From JANPCX01 sp050916095 (lineage in GTDB: Bacteria; Pseudomonadota; Gammaproteobacteria; Burkholderiales; Burkholderiaceae_C): a stretch of DNA of 64,000 nt. The stretch's first letter is position 1, and each line of letters opens with the position of its first letter. The DNA lies in assembly GCA_050916095.1 (NCBI GenBank), contig CP050901.1:682001-746000 (forward strand). The letters run 5' to 3'. The notes beneath the pieces are model-generated. The model had not been told where the DNA came from, did no database searches, and saw only the letters and a program-made list of their open reading frames with translations. Shown piece by piece: positions 52,499 to 61,764 of this stretch. Position numbers and translations under genes: made by a program.

Positions 52499-53358
52499 CA
52501 CGGCGCGCATTTTTTTATCCGAACCGGCGCGGTGTGGTGCTGGTGGCCGTTCTATGGGTCGTGGCCGCTCTCAGCATCCTCGTGGTGGGGATGATTCATT
52601 CTGTGCGTGTTGAGGTTAAGCAGGTGTCTGCGGCCACTCAACAGGCGCAAGGCAGCGCTTGGGGTGGTGCGGCGATCGCCATTGTTTTGCAGGGCATGTC
52701 CACGGAGGTGGGTAGCGCCAGCAGTTGGAATTCGCAAGACGTGCAGTTCCAGGGTTTGGTTATCCCGGTGCGAGCCATGTCGCTCCATGGATTCATTGAC
52801 CTGAACGTTGCCGCACCCGCCTTGCTCGAAAAGTTATTCCAATTTGCGGGAGAGCTTTCGCCGGCTGAGGCTGTTGCTCTCGCGCAAGCGGTCATGGTGG
52901 AGCGAGATCGTCCAGTGCAGAGAGGCCGCTCACGGCCATTCCAGTCCGTGGAAGACCTTCTGAGGTTGCCGCAAATCGATTACGACACCTACGCCAAAGT
53001 GGCTGATCTGATCACGACTGACTCGCGCGGCACTGGACGAGTCAATGTCCAAGCAGCCCCGCTGGGGGTGCTGCGGGTGTTGGTCGATGGCAATCTCGAG
53101 TTGGCAACCCGACTCCACCAAGCACGCGAAGCAGGTGCTGTCGGCGTTGACACTTCAGCCATGAATCCTGACCTTGTGGATAATCTGTCGTCTAAACGTT
53201 ACCTCATGCAGGCCCGTGTGCCCTTGTCAGATGGTCGTTCGCTCGTTGTCAACCATTGGGTGGACATCAACAGCGGTAGGTCCGATGGTTTGCCTTGGCG
53301 CATTTTTCACGCTGAGAACCGCATCGAATCCGCCCCCCTCACTCTAAGCACACGCTGA
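52495..53358 (+). CDS. gspK: Type II secretion minor pseudopilin GspK (set 2)
   Basis: A 287-residue GspK starting at GTG 52495, overlapping the gspJ stop by four bases. Leader then GVVLVAVLWVVAALSILVVG, lacking Glu+5 as usual. The alpha domain includes SFQSVEDLL-like sequence (RPFQSVEDLLRLPQIDYD) and GRVNVQAAPLGVL. Shorter than set 1 GspK by 47 residues. Confidence 0.85.
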   Translation: MTRRAFFYPNRRGVVLVAVLWVVAALSILVVGMIHSVRVEVKQVSAATQQAQGSAWGGAAIAIVLQGMSTEVGSASSWNSQDVQFQGLVIPVRAMSLHGFIDLNVAAPALLEKLFQFAGELSPAEAVALAQAVMVERDRPVQRGRSRPFQSVEDLLRLPQIDYDTYAKVADLITTDSRGTGRVNVQAAPLGVLRVLVDGNLELATRLHQAREAGAVGVDTSAMNPDLVDNLSSKRYLMQARVPLSDGRSLVVNHWVDINSGRSDGLPWRIFHAENRIESAPLTLSTR

Positions 53359-53381
53359 GCTACAGCTTTACTCAATTTCCT

Positions 53382-54731
53382 ATGGCGTCAATCGAAAACG
53401 ACTTGCGGTTATTCGGTCTCGATCTGCGCCATTTAGGGCGTGAATCGCGCGCCGCGTGGTCTGCGTTGCAACATTCCTGGCTGTTCTCTTGGCTCACACC
53501 TCGCCCCCTCGTTCGACTGTTGCTAGCGAATGAAACGCAGCGCTTGTGTCATGCGGACCATGTTCAAGAGGTGTTGAGTCCCAAGAAGGGCGTCGCCAGG
53601 TTCACGGCAGTCGAGTTACCGCAGGAGTTTTTCTTGATTCGCCAGCTCAAGCTGCCCCGTGCGCTTGATGCGACACAAGTGCGCGTGGCCGTCGAGTTGG
53701 ATGTCAAAAACGCCAGCCCCTTCGCAGAGTCCGATTTGGCCTGGGGTTACGCCCTGCGAACCGGTGCCGATGGCGCGTATCAAGCGTGGGCCGCCATCGC
53801 GTCACGCAAGCAAATTCAATCGTATTTGCTGGCCCAAGATGCCAAGCTGATCCCTCTGTTGTCCAAAAAAGGCAGTGCGGAAAATCTTGCAAATGACTCG
53901 AATGCGGTCGAAGTTTGGGCTTGCCCCCCGGATTCTGAACATGCTGTGGTACTGCAAGGTTATGCAGAAAAAAGCCGCGAGCGTTATGTCTCTGTGCGGC
54001 GCAACTGGGCTCTTTTCTTGGTTCTGCTCTTGGTGGCCATCTTGGCTTTGATTGCCGTCACGCCGACCGCTCAGTTGCGCTTGCTGGCACTGGATGCAGC
54101 GCGTCAGCATCAGGCTTTGGTTGAGGGTGCCAGCGCCACGGTTAAAGAGCGCGAATCACTTTTGCAAACGTCCGAAAAACTCAAATCGCTGTCGACTGAG
54201 CTGTCCGCCCGCATTGATCCTTTGCGTGTCCTGGAAATGCTGACCTCCGTCATGCCAGATGACACCTACGTACATGCCTTCAAACTTCAGAATAACCGCG
54301 TCACGTTGATGGGACAGACCGCCAATGCGTCGGCGTTGATGCAGCTCCTGGGTAACCAACCCGGTTTGCGTGACGTTCGTGCACCGTCGGCCGCCAATCG
54401 TTCGCCAGGCGCAACAAAAGATTCTTATGTGATCGAGTTTGTTCTTGATCCAAGTGCTTTTGCGGTTGCCACTTTGAAGCCCGATTTGCCCACGCCGAAT
54501 CCCGTGGCTCAGTCAGCTTCTGAGGCGAGCACCGCCGCGCCGCCTGCTCCACCTCAAGGAGCAGGGCCTCCCTCTGCCGCTTCCGTGGTGGCCACCCCCG
54601 CCCACGCTCCAGCGCCCCCCCCTGCGGCTGACGCAGTGGCGGGGAGGGCGGTTTTTGGTGGCACAACCGTTGTTAGACGTCCGTCCCCTGTACCTTCAGA
54701 CGCTCCTGCTTCGGGAGGTCGCAAACCATGA
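53382..54731 (+). CDS. gspL: Type II secretion GspL with Pro-rich tail (set 2)
   Basis: The inner-membrane protein that recruits GspE. It has 449 residues: a cytoplasmic actin-like domain (about 1-205), one transmembrane helix (about 208-228), a coiled coil and a periplasmic ferredoxin-like domain (about 280-360). Beyond the usual end is a Pro/Ala-rich extension of about 85 residues containing AVFGGTTVV near the C terminus. A closely similar AVFGGTRV ends the GspC/N-like protein at 55291. The start lies 23 bases past gspK. Confidence 0.85.
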   Translation: MASIENDLRLFGLDLRHLGRESRAAWSALQHSWLFSWLTPRPLVRLLLANETQRLCHADHVQEVLSPKKGVARFTAVELPQEFFLIRQLKLPRALDATQVRVAVELDVKNASPFAESDLAWGYALRTGADGAYQAWAAIASRKQIQSYLLAQDAKLIPLLSKKGSAENLANDSNAVEVWACPPDSEHAVVLQGYAEKSRERYVSVRRNWALFLVLLLVAILALIAVTPTAQLRLLALDAARQHQALVEGASATVKERESLLQTSEKLKSLSTELSARIDPLRVLEMLTSVMPDDTYVHAFKLQNNRVTLMGQTANASALMQLLGNQPGLRDVRAPSAANRSPGATKDSYVIEFVLDPSAFAVATLKPDLPTPNPVAQSASEASTAAPPAPPQGAGPPSAASVVATPAHAPAPPPAADAVAGRAVFGGTTVVRRPSPVPSDAPASGGRKP

Positions 54732-55291
54732 AAGTCCGTTCCCCGAGTGGTAAGGGTCTCTTGTTTGTGCTTTGTGTTGTTGTTGCATCGGTGCTCGCCT
54801 ATGCGGTTTACCTGGTTGCACAAAAGCATCTTTGGGCGCAAACGCTGCTGTCTGAAATCTCGCCTCGTCATGCCAGGCTGTCCGGCCTTCAAGCTGCCAA
54901 GCCAGATTTAGAGGCAGCAATTGCACGCGCACAGCATTTGCACTCACAACTGGTGTACCCGAGTACCCAAGACACCAACCAAACAGGCAACGCCGCTCAG
55001 CAACGAATTCGAGACATTTTGTCCGCCTCCGGGTTGCAAGTGCTCAGCAGTCAAGTGCTGCCGCCCTCCAGTGCAGGTGGTGCCAAAGACCCCGCATGGG
55101 ACCGAATTGCTCTAAACGTCAGAACAGAAGGCGATGCCCTTGGTCTGTACGCCGCTTTGTCCGCTTTGTCGATGCAGCTTCCGGTCATTTTGGTGAAAGA
55201 GATGGACGTGCAGTTTCAATCACAACCCACCTACGCCCCGGCGCGCTTGTCAATGCAGTTCAGCCTTGTCGTATTGAGGGATCCCTCCTGA
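54728..55291 (+). CDS. gspM: Type II secretion GspM (set 2)
   Basis: A 187-residue bitopic inner-membrane protein: one N-terminal helix (about 10-30), a short coiled coil and a ferredoxin-like periplasmic domain. It pairs with GspL in the platform. The ATG overlaps the gspL stop by four bases. Confidence 0.82.
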   Translation: MKVRSPSGKGLLFVLCVVVASVLAYAVYLVAQKHLWAQTLLSEISPRHARLSGLQAAKPDLEAAIARAQHLHSQLVYPSTQDTNQTGNAAQQRIRDILSASGLQVLSSQVLPPSSAGGAKDPAWDRIALNVRTEGDALGLYAALSALSMQLPVILVKEMDVQFQSQPTYAPARLSMQFSLVVLRDPS

Positions 55292-55917
55292 TGCGACGTT
55301 TTGCTTTTCCAATCCTGGGCGTATTGATCCTGGCCCTGCTCCTTGCCTTGGCATGGTTGTGGCTCACCCCTCAGGGAAAGCTACGCCAATTTCTTTGGCA
55401 AGCGCCTACGCCGAAGCAAGTCAATTTTGATGACGTGGTTCCTCCTGCAATGCAAGTTGCTGCCATTGAAAATATGCGACTCATTGTCATGCAGGACAAA
55501 CCTATTTTTGCTGTGACCCGCCGCCCCCCTCCTGCGCCCCCTCCCCCTGCAGCACCACCGCCGGTGGACGTGTTCAGCGGCGCGAAGGTCACGGGGCTGT
55601 ATTCCAGTCCTGATGGTGCCGGCATATTTCTAAATTTGGCGGGGAAAAATCGCCGGGTCAGATTGAATGAAAGTGTCGATGGTTGGGTGCTCACCAGTAT
55701 TGAAGGCCGAAGCGCCAATTTCACTGCGGCAGGACAGCTCCGTACATTGCCGCTGAGTCGAGCTGTATTGGCGTCTGGACCTGCAGGGGCGCCGCTGTCC
55801 GCAGCAGCGCCCCCTTCTCCGCCCCCCCCGGCAGCAGCACCTTCTGAAGCCGACAACCCTCCAGCCAGTCGCCCGCGATCCACCGGAGCCGTTTTTGGTG
55901 GGACGCGGGTCAACTAA
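55291..55917 (+). CDS. Type II secretion GspC/GspN-like protein (set 2)
   Basis: A 208-residue inner-membrane protein. Its ATG shares a base with the gspM stop. One N-terminal helix (about 6-28), then a Pro-rich linker (RRPPPAPPPP), a beta domain resembling the GspC homology region (about 95-150, GLYSSPDGAGIFLNLAGKN) and a second Pro/Ala-rich tail ending AVFGGTRVN. By position before gspD it should bridge platform and secretin. Whether it is best named GspC or GspN is unclear. Confidence 0.7.
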   Translation: MRRFAFPILGVLILALLLALAWLWLTPQGKLRQFLWQAPTPKQVNFDDVVPPAMQVAAIENMRLIVMQDKPIFAVTRRPPPAPPPPAAPPPVDVFSGAKVTGLYSSPDGAGIFLNLAGKNRRVRLNESVDGWVLTSIEGRSANFTAAGQLRTLPLSRAVLASGPAGAPLSAAAPPSPPPPAAAPSEADNPPASRPRSTGAVFGGTRVN

Positions 55918-55939
55918 CCTAAAAAAAACATTGCTCACC

Positions 55940-58189
55940 ATGAAACCCTATCAGTACGCCGTCACGGCGCTAGCCGCGGTCACATGCCACTGGGCAGTTG
56001 CTCAGGCACCGGTCGCCACGCCGGCCTCTGCAGCAACACCCTCTGTGTCAACTGCCTCTCAAGAGCCTCGCATCCTCCGGGGCAATGATCGAATGATCGC
56101 GCCGAGTGCGGCAGCAGCCCCCATTGTTGGCGCTCCCAGCGTATTCAACTTTGAAGAGACGCCAATCGCCGATGTCGTGCGTGTCGTGCTGGGTGACATT
56201 CTCAAGGTGAACTATGTGTTGTACCCGCCCTTGTCGGGGACCGTAACGCTCTCGACCCGTGAGGCGGTTTCGCCCGATCAAGCCATTTACTTGCTGGAGA
56301 GTGCGCTTCAAGCCAATGGCCTCGTACTGGCGCGCGATGCCCGTGGGACTTATCACGTTGGCCGTCCGGACGCTGTGAAGGGTGCAGGAACGACATCAAG
56401 ACAAGTGGTTTCAGGTGCTGTTTTGCAGCCTGGGTACGGTGCCATCATCGTGCCTTTGCAGTTCATCGGCGCTAACGAAATGGCCACCATCTTGCGGCCG
56501 CTGTTGCCGCCTGAGGGGTTGGCCAGGGTGGATACAGTCAGAAATTTGTTGGTACTTGTCGGCACACGCTCTCAGGCTGAGGGTTGGCTGGATTTGGTGA
56601 ACACTTTTGACGTGGACCTGCTCAAGGGAATGTCCGTGGGCGTGTTTAACTTGAAACATGCCAGCGTCAAAGAAGTCGAGGCTGCTTTGCGTTTGATGTC
56701 TCCTGGTGGTGCGGCTGCACCGCCTTCCGGCAGCGCGGCTGCCGGCACTGCACCCTCTGGGGCAAGATCTGCGCCGGGTGCCACCGCGCCTGCCGCAGCA
56801 GGTGCCAACGCGCTGGGCGATGGCAACCCGCTCAGCGGCGTTTTGCGCATCATGCCCATTGAGCGCCTCAACAGCATTTTGGTCGTGACCCCGCGCGCAG
56901 CCTACCTCGATGAGGTTCGGCGCTGGATTGAGCGGTTTGACAAACCGAGCGACAACACTGCCGAGGCCCAGTTGTTCGTGTACCCCGTACAAAACGGTTC
57001 GGCCAAACACTTAACCGATGTGTTGAACGGCATCTTTGGTGGTACCCAGTCGGGTAGTTCAACCAGCACCCCGGGTACCGGGGTTGCGCCGCGTCTGCCG
57101 TCCTCCACAGCGTCTACGGCACCTGCTACAGCCAATTCACCGCTCAACCCGGGGGGCGCTGGAGCGGGTGGTTTGGCCGCAAGCGCGACTCCGGTCGCTC
57201 GGCCAAACCAGGCTGGCGTCTCTGCTTCGACGCTCGGTCTGAGCATCCGGGTGGTGGCCGATGACCGCAACAACGCTGTCCTGATATACGGTACCCGGGC
57301 CGAGTACAACCGCATCGAATCCGCCCTGAAGCGACTGGACACCCCCCCAACACAAGTTCTGATTGAAGCCAGCATCATCGAAGTGACATTGAATGACTCT
57401 CTAAAGTACGGTGTTCAGTGGATGTTCAACGACAACGACAGAGGCGGGCTCTCGGGAGTTGGCGTGCTTGGGAGCACCCGAGCCGACGGCTCCCTCATCG
57501 GTGGAGGGGGCAGCGGTGGGTTTTCCTACACCTTGCGCAACCCGCTTGGAAATGTGCGTGCGGTGCTCAATGCCCTCGCCGGAAAAACCAACTTCAACGT
57601 GATCTCCAGCCCCTCTTTGATGGTGCTGGACAACCACACCGCGAACATCAGCTCTGGCACGCAGCAGCCTGTCAACTCGGGCAACACGGTTGGTCTCGGA
57701 GGGGTGACCACCCCCAACATTCAGTACCGCGACACAGGCGTCACCCTGTCCGTGACGCCCTCCGTGAATGCGGGCGACATGGTCACCATGGACATCAACC
57801 AATCAGTCACCGATGTCGGCGCAACCGACGTATCCAGCGGCACAGGCAATACCGGACAGCCCACTTTTTTGCAGCGTCAAATCAACAGCAAGGTCGCCAT
57901 TCGATCTGGTGAAACCATTGTGCTGGGTGGTCTGATGCGCGAAAGGGCCACCTCAAGTGACGGAGGCGTTCCTGGGTTGCATAAACTGCCCTTGATTGGT
58001 GCACTTTTTGGCAACAAAGAGAAGGGTTTGGACCGCACGGAGTTGCTCGTGGTGATCACGCCGCGAGTCGTGCGCTCAGATCAGTCAGCACGCGAAATCA
58101 GCCAAGAGCTGCGCGAGCGCATGCGAGGTTTGGCCGGGATGCCTTGGCACCCTGTTGGAAGCAGCACGTCGCCAAATTTGGCGAATTAA
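55940..58189 (+). CDS. gspD: Type II secretion secretin GspD (set 2)
   Basis: The outer-membrane gate. From ATG 55940 it has 749 residues with a signal peptide (cut near AVAQ), N0 domain (about 70-140), N1-N3 domains with Gly/Ala/Ser-rich loops (SGSAAAGTAPSGARS region and the Thr/Pro region near 380), the secretin domain (about 470-725, VPGLHKLPLIGALFG) and a short C-terminal end. It closes the operon. A lipoprotein follows 22 bases later and could act as pilotin. Confidence 0.95.
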   Translation: MKPYQYAVTALAAVTCHWAVAQAPVATPASAATPSVSTASQEPRILRGNDRMIAPSAAAAPIVGAPSVFNFEETPIADVVRVVLGDILKVNYVLYPPLSGTVTLSTREAVSPDQAIYLLESALQANGLVLARDARGTYHVGRPDAVKGAGTTSRQVVSGAVLQPGYGAIIVPLQFIGANEMATILRPLLPPEGLARVDTVRNLLVLVGTRSQAEGWLDLVNTFDVDLLKGMSVGVFNLKHASVKEVEAALRLMSPGGAAAPPSGSAAAGTAPSGARSAPGATAPAAAGANALGDGNPLSGVLRIMPIERLNSILVVTPRAAYLDEVRRWIERFDKPSDNTAEAQLFVYPVQNGSAKHLTDVLNGIFGGTQSGSSTSTPGTGVAPRLPSSTASTAPATANSPLNPGGAGAGGLAASATPVARPNQAGVSASTLGLSIRVVADDRNNAVLIYGTRAEYNRIESALKRLDTPPTQVLIEASIIEVTLNDSLKYGVQWMFNDNDRGGLSGVGVLGSTRADGSLIGGGGSGGFSYTLRNPLGNVRAVLNALAGKTNFNVISSPSLMVLDNHTANISSGTQQPVNSGNTVGLGGVTTPNIQYRDTGVTLSVTPSVNAGDMVTMDINQSVTDVGATDVSSGTGNTGQPTFLQRQINSKVAIRSGETIVLGGLMRERATSSDGGVPGLHKLPLIGALFGNKEKGLDRTELLVVITPRVVRSDQSAREISQELRERMRGLAGMPWHPVGSSTSPNLAN

Positions 58190-58211
58190 ACTTGTAAATT
58201 GGAAGGCAGAG

Positions 58212-58625
58212 ATGTTGAACTTGAAAAATCACCTAACCCGCGTCACAGCAGCCGCGCTGCTGATCGGCCTCAGCGGCTGCGCCACCACGGGGGCCTCGAC
58301 ACCCGAGCAGGCGGTTGAGGCGCGCGCCAAATCGTACTGGGATGCCCGAGTGAAAGGCCAAACCGACAAAGCCTATTCCTTGCTCGCACCCAGCTACAAA
58401 GCGGTGCGAACCTTGGATCAGTACAAGGCAAAATTTGGCACGGCCGCCATGATCAAGTCATTTGAGGTGGCCAAAGTGACTTGCGAGCCGTTAAAATGCA
58501 CGGCTACACTCAAACTCGGTGTGCAGGCTGCCCTGGCCTCACTGAATCTGCCTGAAATAGCCACCTATGTCGATGAAGTATGGTTGTTGGAGGATGGTTC
58601 TTGGTGGCGCTACGAGGAGCTGTGA
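58212..58625 (+). CDS. Small lipoprotein after gspD
   Basis: A 137-residue lipoprotein from ATG 58212 (GGAAGG upstream). Lipobox LSGC near residue 20, then a region with KSYWDARVKGQTDKAYSLL resembling DUF4440/NTF2-like small lipoproteins. It follows gspD by 22 bases, a position where pilotins may occur, but I see no pilotin signature. Function unknown. Confidence 0.65.
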   Translation: MLNLKNHLTRVTAAALLIGLSGCATTGASTPEQAVEARAKSYWDARVKGQTDKAYSLLAPSYKAVRTLDQYKAKFGTAAMIKSFEVAKVTCEPLKCTATLKLGVQAALASLNLPEIATYVDEVWLLEDGSWWRYEEL

Positions 58626-58823
58626 TAATTCGTTCTTGTGCGAGTGAATTCACTTGCGGGAGGTGAGTGCGTAACATCGATCAGTATTGTTGTTATTTTT
58701 TAACACTGGCGAGTGTGTTTCATCAGCTTAAGCAGCGCCACGTTGGTGTGCTGTGTTAGTATCTGTGAGCGTAATCAATCGTGGTAGTTGCGCTTACCAA
58801 CTTTTTTTAACAGGAGTTCTTTA

Positions 58824-60653
58824 ATGAGAAAAAATGTTCTTGCCCTGAGCATCGCTGCCATGATTGGTGGCTTGGGTTTTGCTGGTGCCGCATCAGCTGA
58901 CGTGATCATCGGGACGGGCGTTGTTAACGTTCCAGTTGGTGCCACCATCGACGCTACCACTGGTCAGTGGTCAGCTGCGAATACAGCCATCCCAAATGCA
59001 AACTTGTTTTTGACCCCCACCACAGCTCGTGGTTTGGCTTTGAACCAGGCGGGTACCGGCCATTCGCTCGTGGTGCCCTATTTCAACGCGCAAAACGGCA
59101 ACATGACCGTGTTGCACGTTGTGAACACCGACCAAATCAACGGTAAGTTGACCAAGGTTCGTTTCCGTTCCGCTGCAAACTCTGACGACATCTTGGACTT
59201 CCAGGTTTTCCTGTCCCCAGGTGACGTGTGGACCGCCGCTGTGACCGCAGGTGCTGACGGCGTGGCCCAGTTGACAACCGCTGACAAATCTTGCACTTTG
59301 CCTGTCATCACCCCAGGCACCCAAGTGCCGTTCATCACCCAGCGTCTGAGTGCAGCAGCTGGAAATATCAACGCTCAAACCCGCGAAGGTTATGTTGAGA
59401 TTTTCAACATGGCTGACATTGACTCTTTGAGCATGTACGGCACAGGCCGCACCGCCAAGTCCGCCCTGTGGACCGCCACCAAGCACGTCAGTGGCACCGC
59501 GCCTTGCACCGAGTCCGTTCTGAACACCACCTTGGTGAACTTCACCACCGAAGCTGCTGCTCGTACGATTGGTCTGGACACGCCTACCGGTGGCCTGATG
59601 GGCGACTGGTACATCATCAACGTACCGCAGTCCACCACCTACGCTGGTGCGGCTACAGCTCTGTCCGCTGTGGCGAATGCTGATGGTACGGGTGCCGTTA
59701 GCCGCGCTAACTTTGTGCACTTCCCACAAAATGCCGCTGCTGCACCAAACCCTGACGCAAACACGTCAGATCCGTTGTTCCGTATTTCGTTTGTTCGCGA
59801 CCAAGCGAATGCCCAAGTGACAGCTCCTGCTATCGTGGCTGGTAACTATGACCTGCCAGACATGTCCACGCCTTACACGCTGGCTGCTGCTGGTGCAGTT
59901 GCAGTTGACACCCGCGTACAGGCATTCAACCTCACCCGCGCTTTGGCGGTGACCTCCATCACCAACCAATACGCGAACGACGCGGTCGTTTCTGCCAAGA
60001 CTGACTGGCTGTTCTCTATGCCAACACGTCGTTATAGCGTTGCTGCCAACTACACTGCTGCTACGCCTACTGCGGCGACCTATCGTTTGTACACGGCGTT
60101 GACAGATGCCGCCGGTTTGGCAGCCGCAGCTAGCCCAGCAACCGCTGGCAACTACAAGGCCTGGTTTGCACCTACCAATACTTCTTTGGAAGGTGGTTTG
60201 ATTTGCGTGACCGCTAACAGCCAAGCTTTCTACGACCGTGAAGAGACCAGCCGCACAGCTGCTGCCGTGTTCTCTCCAGGCCTCACAGCCACGGCTCGTT
60301 TCTGCGGCGAGACCAGCGTGCTGGCCTTCGGCGTTGACAACACTGATGTGTCGGTGTTGGGTGCCTCTGTGGCGCGTCAGTCGATCAAAGCAAATGCTGG
60401 CAATACGTCTGGTCCTTTTGTTAACGGTTACGCAGTTGTTGGAACCGCCAACGGTGGTAACCCCACTGTTCTCGGCCCACGTAATGCTTTGACCGGATTG
60501 GGTACGGACGCATACAACGCTGCTGCTTACAACTTGGAAGCTGGTCTGCCTATCATTGGTCAGTCCTTCATCAAGTTGACCAACGGCCAAGCTACCCCAG
60601 GAACGGTTGGTACCTACGGTATCACTTGGCAGCACCGCGTGACCCGTCCGTAA
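58824..60653 (+). CDS. Large secreted surface-layer-like protein
   Basis: A 609-residue secreted protein. The ATG at 58824 follows CAGGAG; the signal peptide ends near ASADV (about residue 25). The mature part is rich in Ala, Thr, Asn, Gly and Val with few Lys, and has only a handful of Cys, which is typical of S-layer or other extracellular structural proteins. Its codon use is strongly biased, suggesting high expression. I recall an S-layer protein with nanopod-forming ability from Delftia with a similar N terminus; this match is from memory. It lies next to a type II secretion operon, its likely export route. Confidence 0.65.
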   Translation: MRKNVLALSIAAMIGGLGFAGAASADVIIGTGVVNVPVGATIDATTGQWSAANTAIPNANLFLTPTTARGLALNQAGTGHSLVVPYFNAQNGNMTVLHVVNTDQINGKLTKVRFRSAANSDDILDFQVFLSPGDVWTAAVTAGADGVAQLTTADKSCTLPVITPGTQVPFITQRLSAAAGNINAQTREGYVEIFNMADIDSLSMYGTGRTAKSALWTATKHVSGTAPCTESVLNTTLVNFTTEAAARTIGLDTPTGGLMGDWYIINVPQSTTYAGAATALSAVANADGTGAVSRANFVHFPQNAAAAPNPDANTSDPLFRISFVRDQANAQVTAPAIVAGNYDLPDMSTPYTLAAAGAVAVDTRVQAFNLTRALAVTSITNQYANDAVVSAKTDWLFSMPTRRYSVAANYTAATPTAATYRLYTALTDAAGLAAAASPATAGNYKAWFAPTNTSLEGGLICVTANSQAFYDREETSRTAAAVFSPGLTATARFCGETSVLAFGVDNTDVSVLGASVARQSIKANAGNTSGPFVNGYAVVGTANGGNPTVLGPRNALTGLGTDAYNAAAYNLEAGLPIIGQSFIKLTNGQATPGTVGTYGITWQHRVTRP

Positions 60654-60685
60654 TTTTTCGGGCACTTAATCGCAGAAATGCGATC

Positions 60686-60715
60686 AAAAAAGGCGGGGTT
60701 TCCCCGCCTTTTTTT
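60686..60715 (+). terminator. Rho-independent terminator of the surface protein
   Basis: Perfect stem AAAAAAGGCGGGG / CCCCGCCTTTTTT with loop TTT, 33 bases after the stop, ending in a T run. The isomerase reading frame crosses it, which argues for a start at 60738 or later. Confidence 0.95.
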
Positions 60716-60737
60716 CATTTTTGCTGGAAATTCGTCA

Positions 60738-61658
60738 ATGAAACTGTTTATGCACTCTTCTATTTCCAAAAATCTAAGCGCATTGGTCGTTTTAGCGGGC
60801 GTTCTTTCTGCCTCTGCCTCTGCCTCTGCTTGGGCCACGGGCTCAACGCTGGTTCTGATTCAGGGCGACAAGACCGCAATCACAGAACAGGACATGCAGG
60901 CAGACTCTTTGCGCATGCCACTTGAGATGCGTTCGCTTGTGCTGCAAAAACCGGAAACCGTCTTACAGATCGCCTCCAATCTTTATGCTCGCCGAATGTT
61001 GGCTGAGCAAGCCTTGGCCGCAGGCCTGGATAAAGATCCCCAAGTGATAGCCGCCTTGCGTGTGGCGCGAGACAAAGTGCTCTCAGATGCCCGGCTCGAA
61101 CAGATTGATAAAAAAACAACCCCTGCTGATAACGTCGCAGAAGGCCTCGCGCTGAACAGCTATCGTGCGAAGCAAGACCGCTTCAAAGTCGGCGAAGAGG
61201 TTCGCATCCGGCACATCTTGATTTCCGAGGTCACGCCGGAATCCCGTGCCAAAGCGGAAAAGATATTGGCCGACCTCAAAAGTGGCGCTGATTTTGCAGC
61301 AGTAGCCAAGGAGCACTCTGCTGATAAAGGCAGCGCAGAAAAAGGCGGCGACCTGGGTTACTTCATGAAGGGCCGCATGGTTCCAGAGTTTGAGGCAGCT
61401 TCTTTCTCATTGAAGAACAAAGGCGACCTCAGCGACATTGTGCAGACAAGCTTTGGTTACCACATACTCAAACTAGATGATCGCCGTGAACCGCGTGTTC
61501 GTGCCTTCAGTGAGGTTAAAGACGAACTCATGAAAGAGGTGCGTTCAACCGTGACGCAAGAGGCGCGCGCAGTGGAAGCACAAAAAATTGAACAATCCGC
61601 AAAAATCAACAAAGAAGCGGTGGAATCGTTTGCCAGCAGGTATAAAAAGCCTCAATAA
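60738..61658 (+). CDS. Periplasmic parvulin-type peptidyl-prolyl isomerase
   Basis: A 306-residue exported foldase related to SurA/PrsA. From ATG 60738 the N-terminal hydrophobic signal runs to about residue 35 (ALVVLAGVLSASASASAWA). A helical chaperone-like region precedes the parvulin domain (about 150-250, VRIRHILISE, GGDLGYFMKGRM and SFGYHILKL). It follows the surface protein and may fold it before export (inference from position). Confidence 0.87.
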   Translation: MKLFMHSSISKNLSALVVLAGVLSASASASAWATGSTLVLIQGDKTAITEQDMQADSLRMPLEMRSLVLQKPETVLQIASNLYARRMLAEQALAAGLDKDPQVIAALRVARDKVLSDARLEQIDKKTTPADNVAEGLALNSYRAKQDRFKVGEEVRIRHILISEVTPESRAKAEKILADLKSGADFAAVAKEHSADKGSAEKGGDLGYFMKGRMVPEFEAASFSLKNKGDLSDIVQTSFGYHILKLDDRREPRVRAFSEVKDELMKEVRSTVTQEARAVEAQKIEQSAKINKEAVESFASRYKKPQ

Positions 61659-61699
61659 ACAAGAATTAAAAATTATTGATTCCGGTCGACGATAATACT

Positions 61700-61730
61700 G
61701 AATACCCGCCCATTGGGCGGGTATTCTCGT
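61700..61730 (+). terminator. Hairpin after the isomerase gene
   Basis: A perfect 12-base stem GAATACCCGCCC / GGGCGGGTATTC (61700-61711 and 61715-61726) with loop ATT, followed by TCGTT. The T tract is weak. Confidence 0.7.
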
Positions 61731-61764
61731 TAGAAATGATCACGGAATTCCATATTTAGATCGC

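Noticed and set aside
58626..58823. Promoter boxes before the surface protein
   Set aside because: A TAGTAT-like box is present but no -35 element at the right distance, so I did not annotate it.
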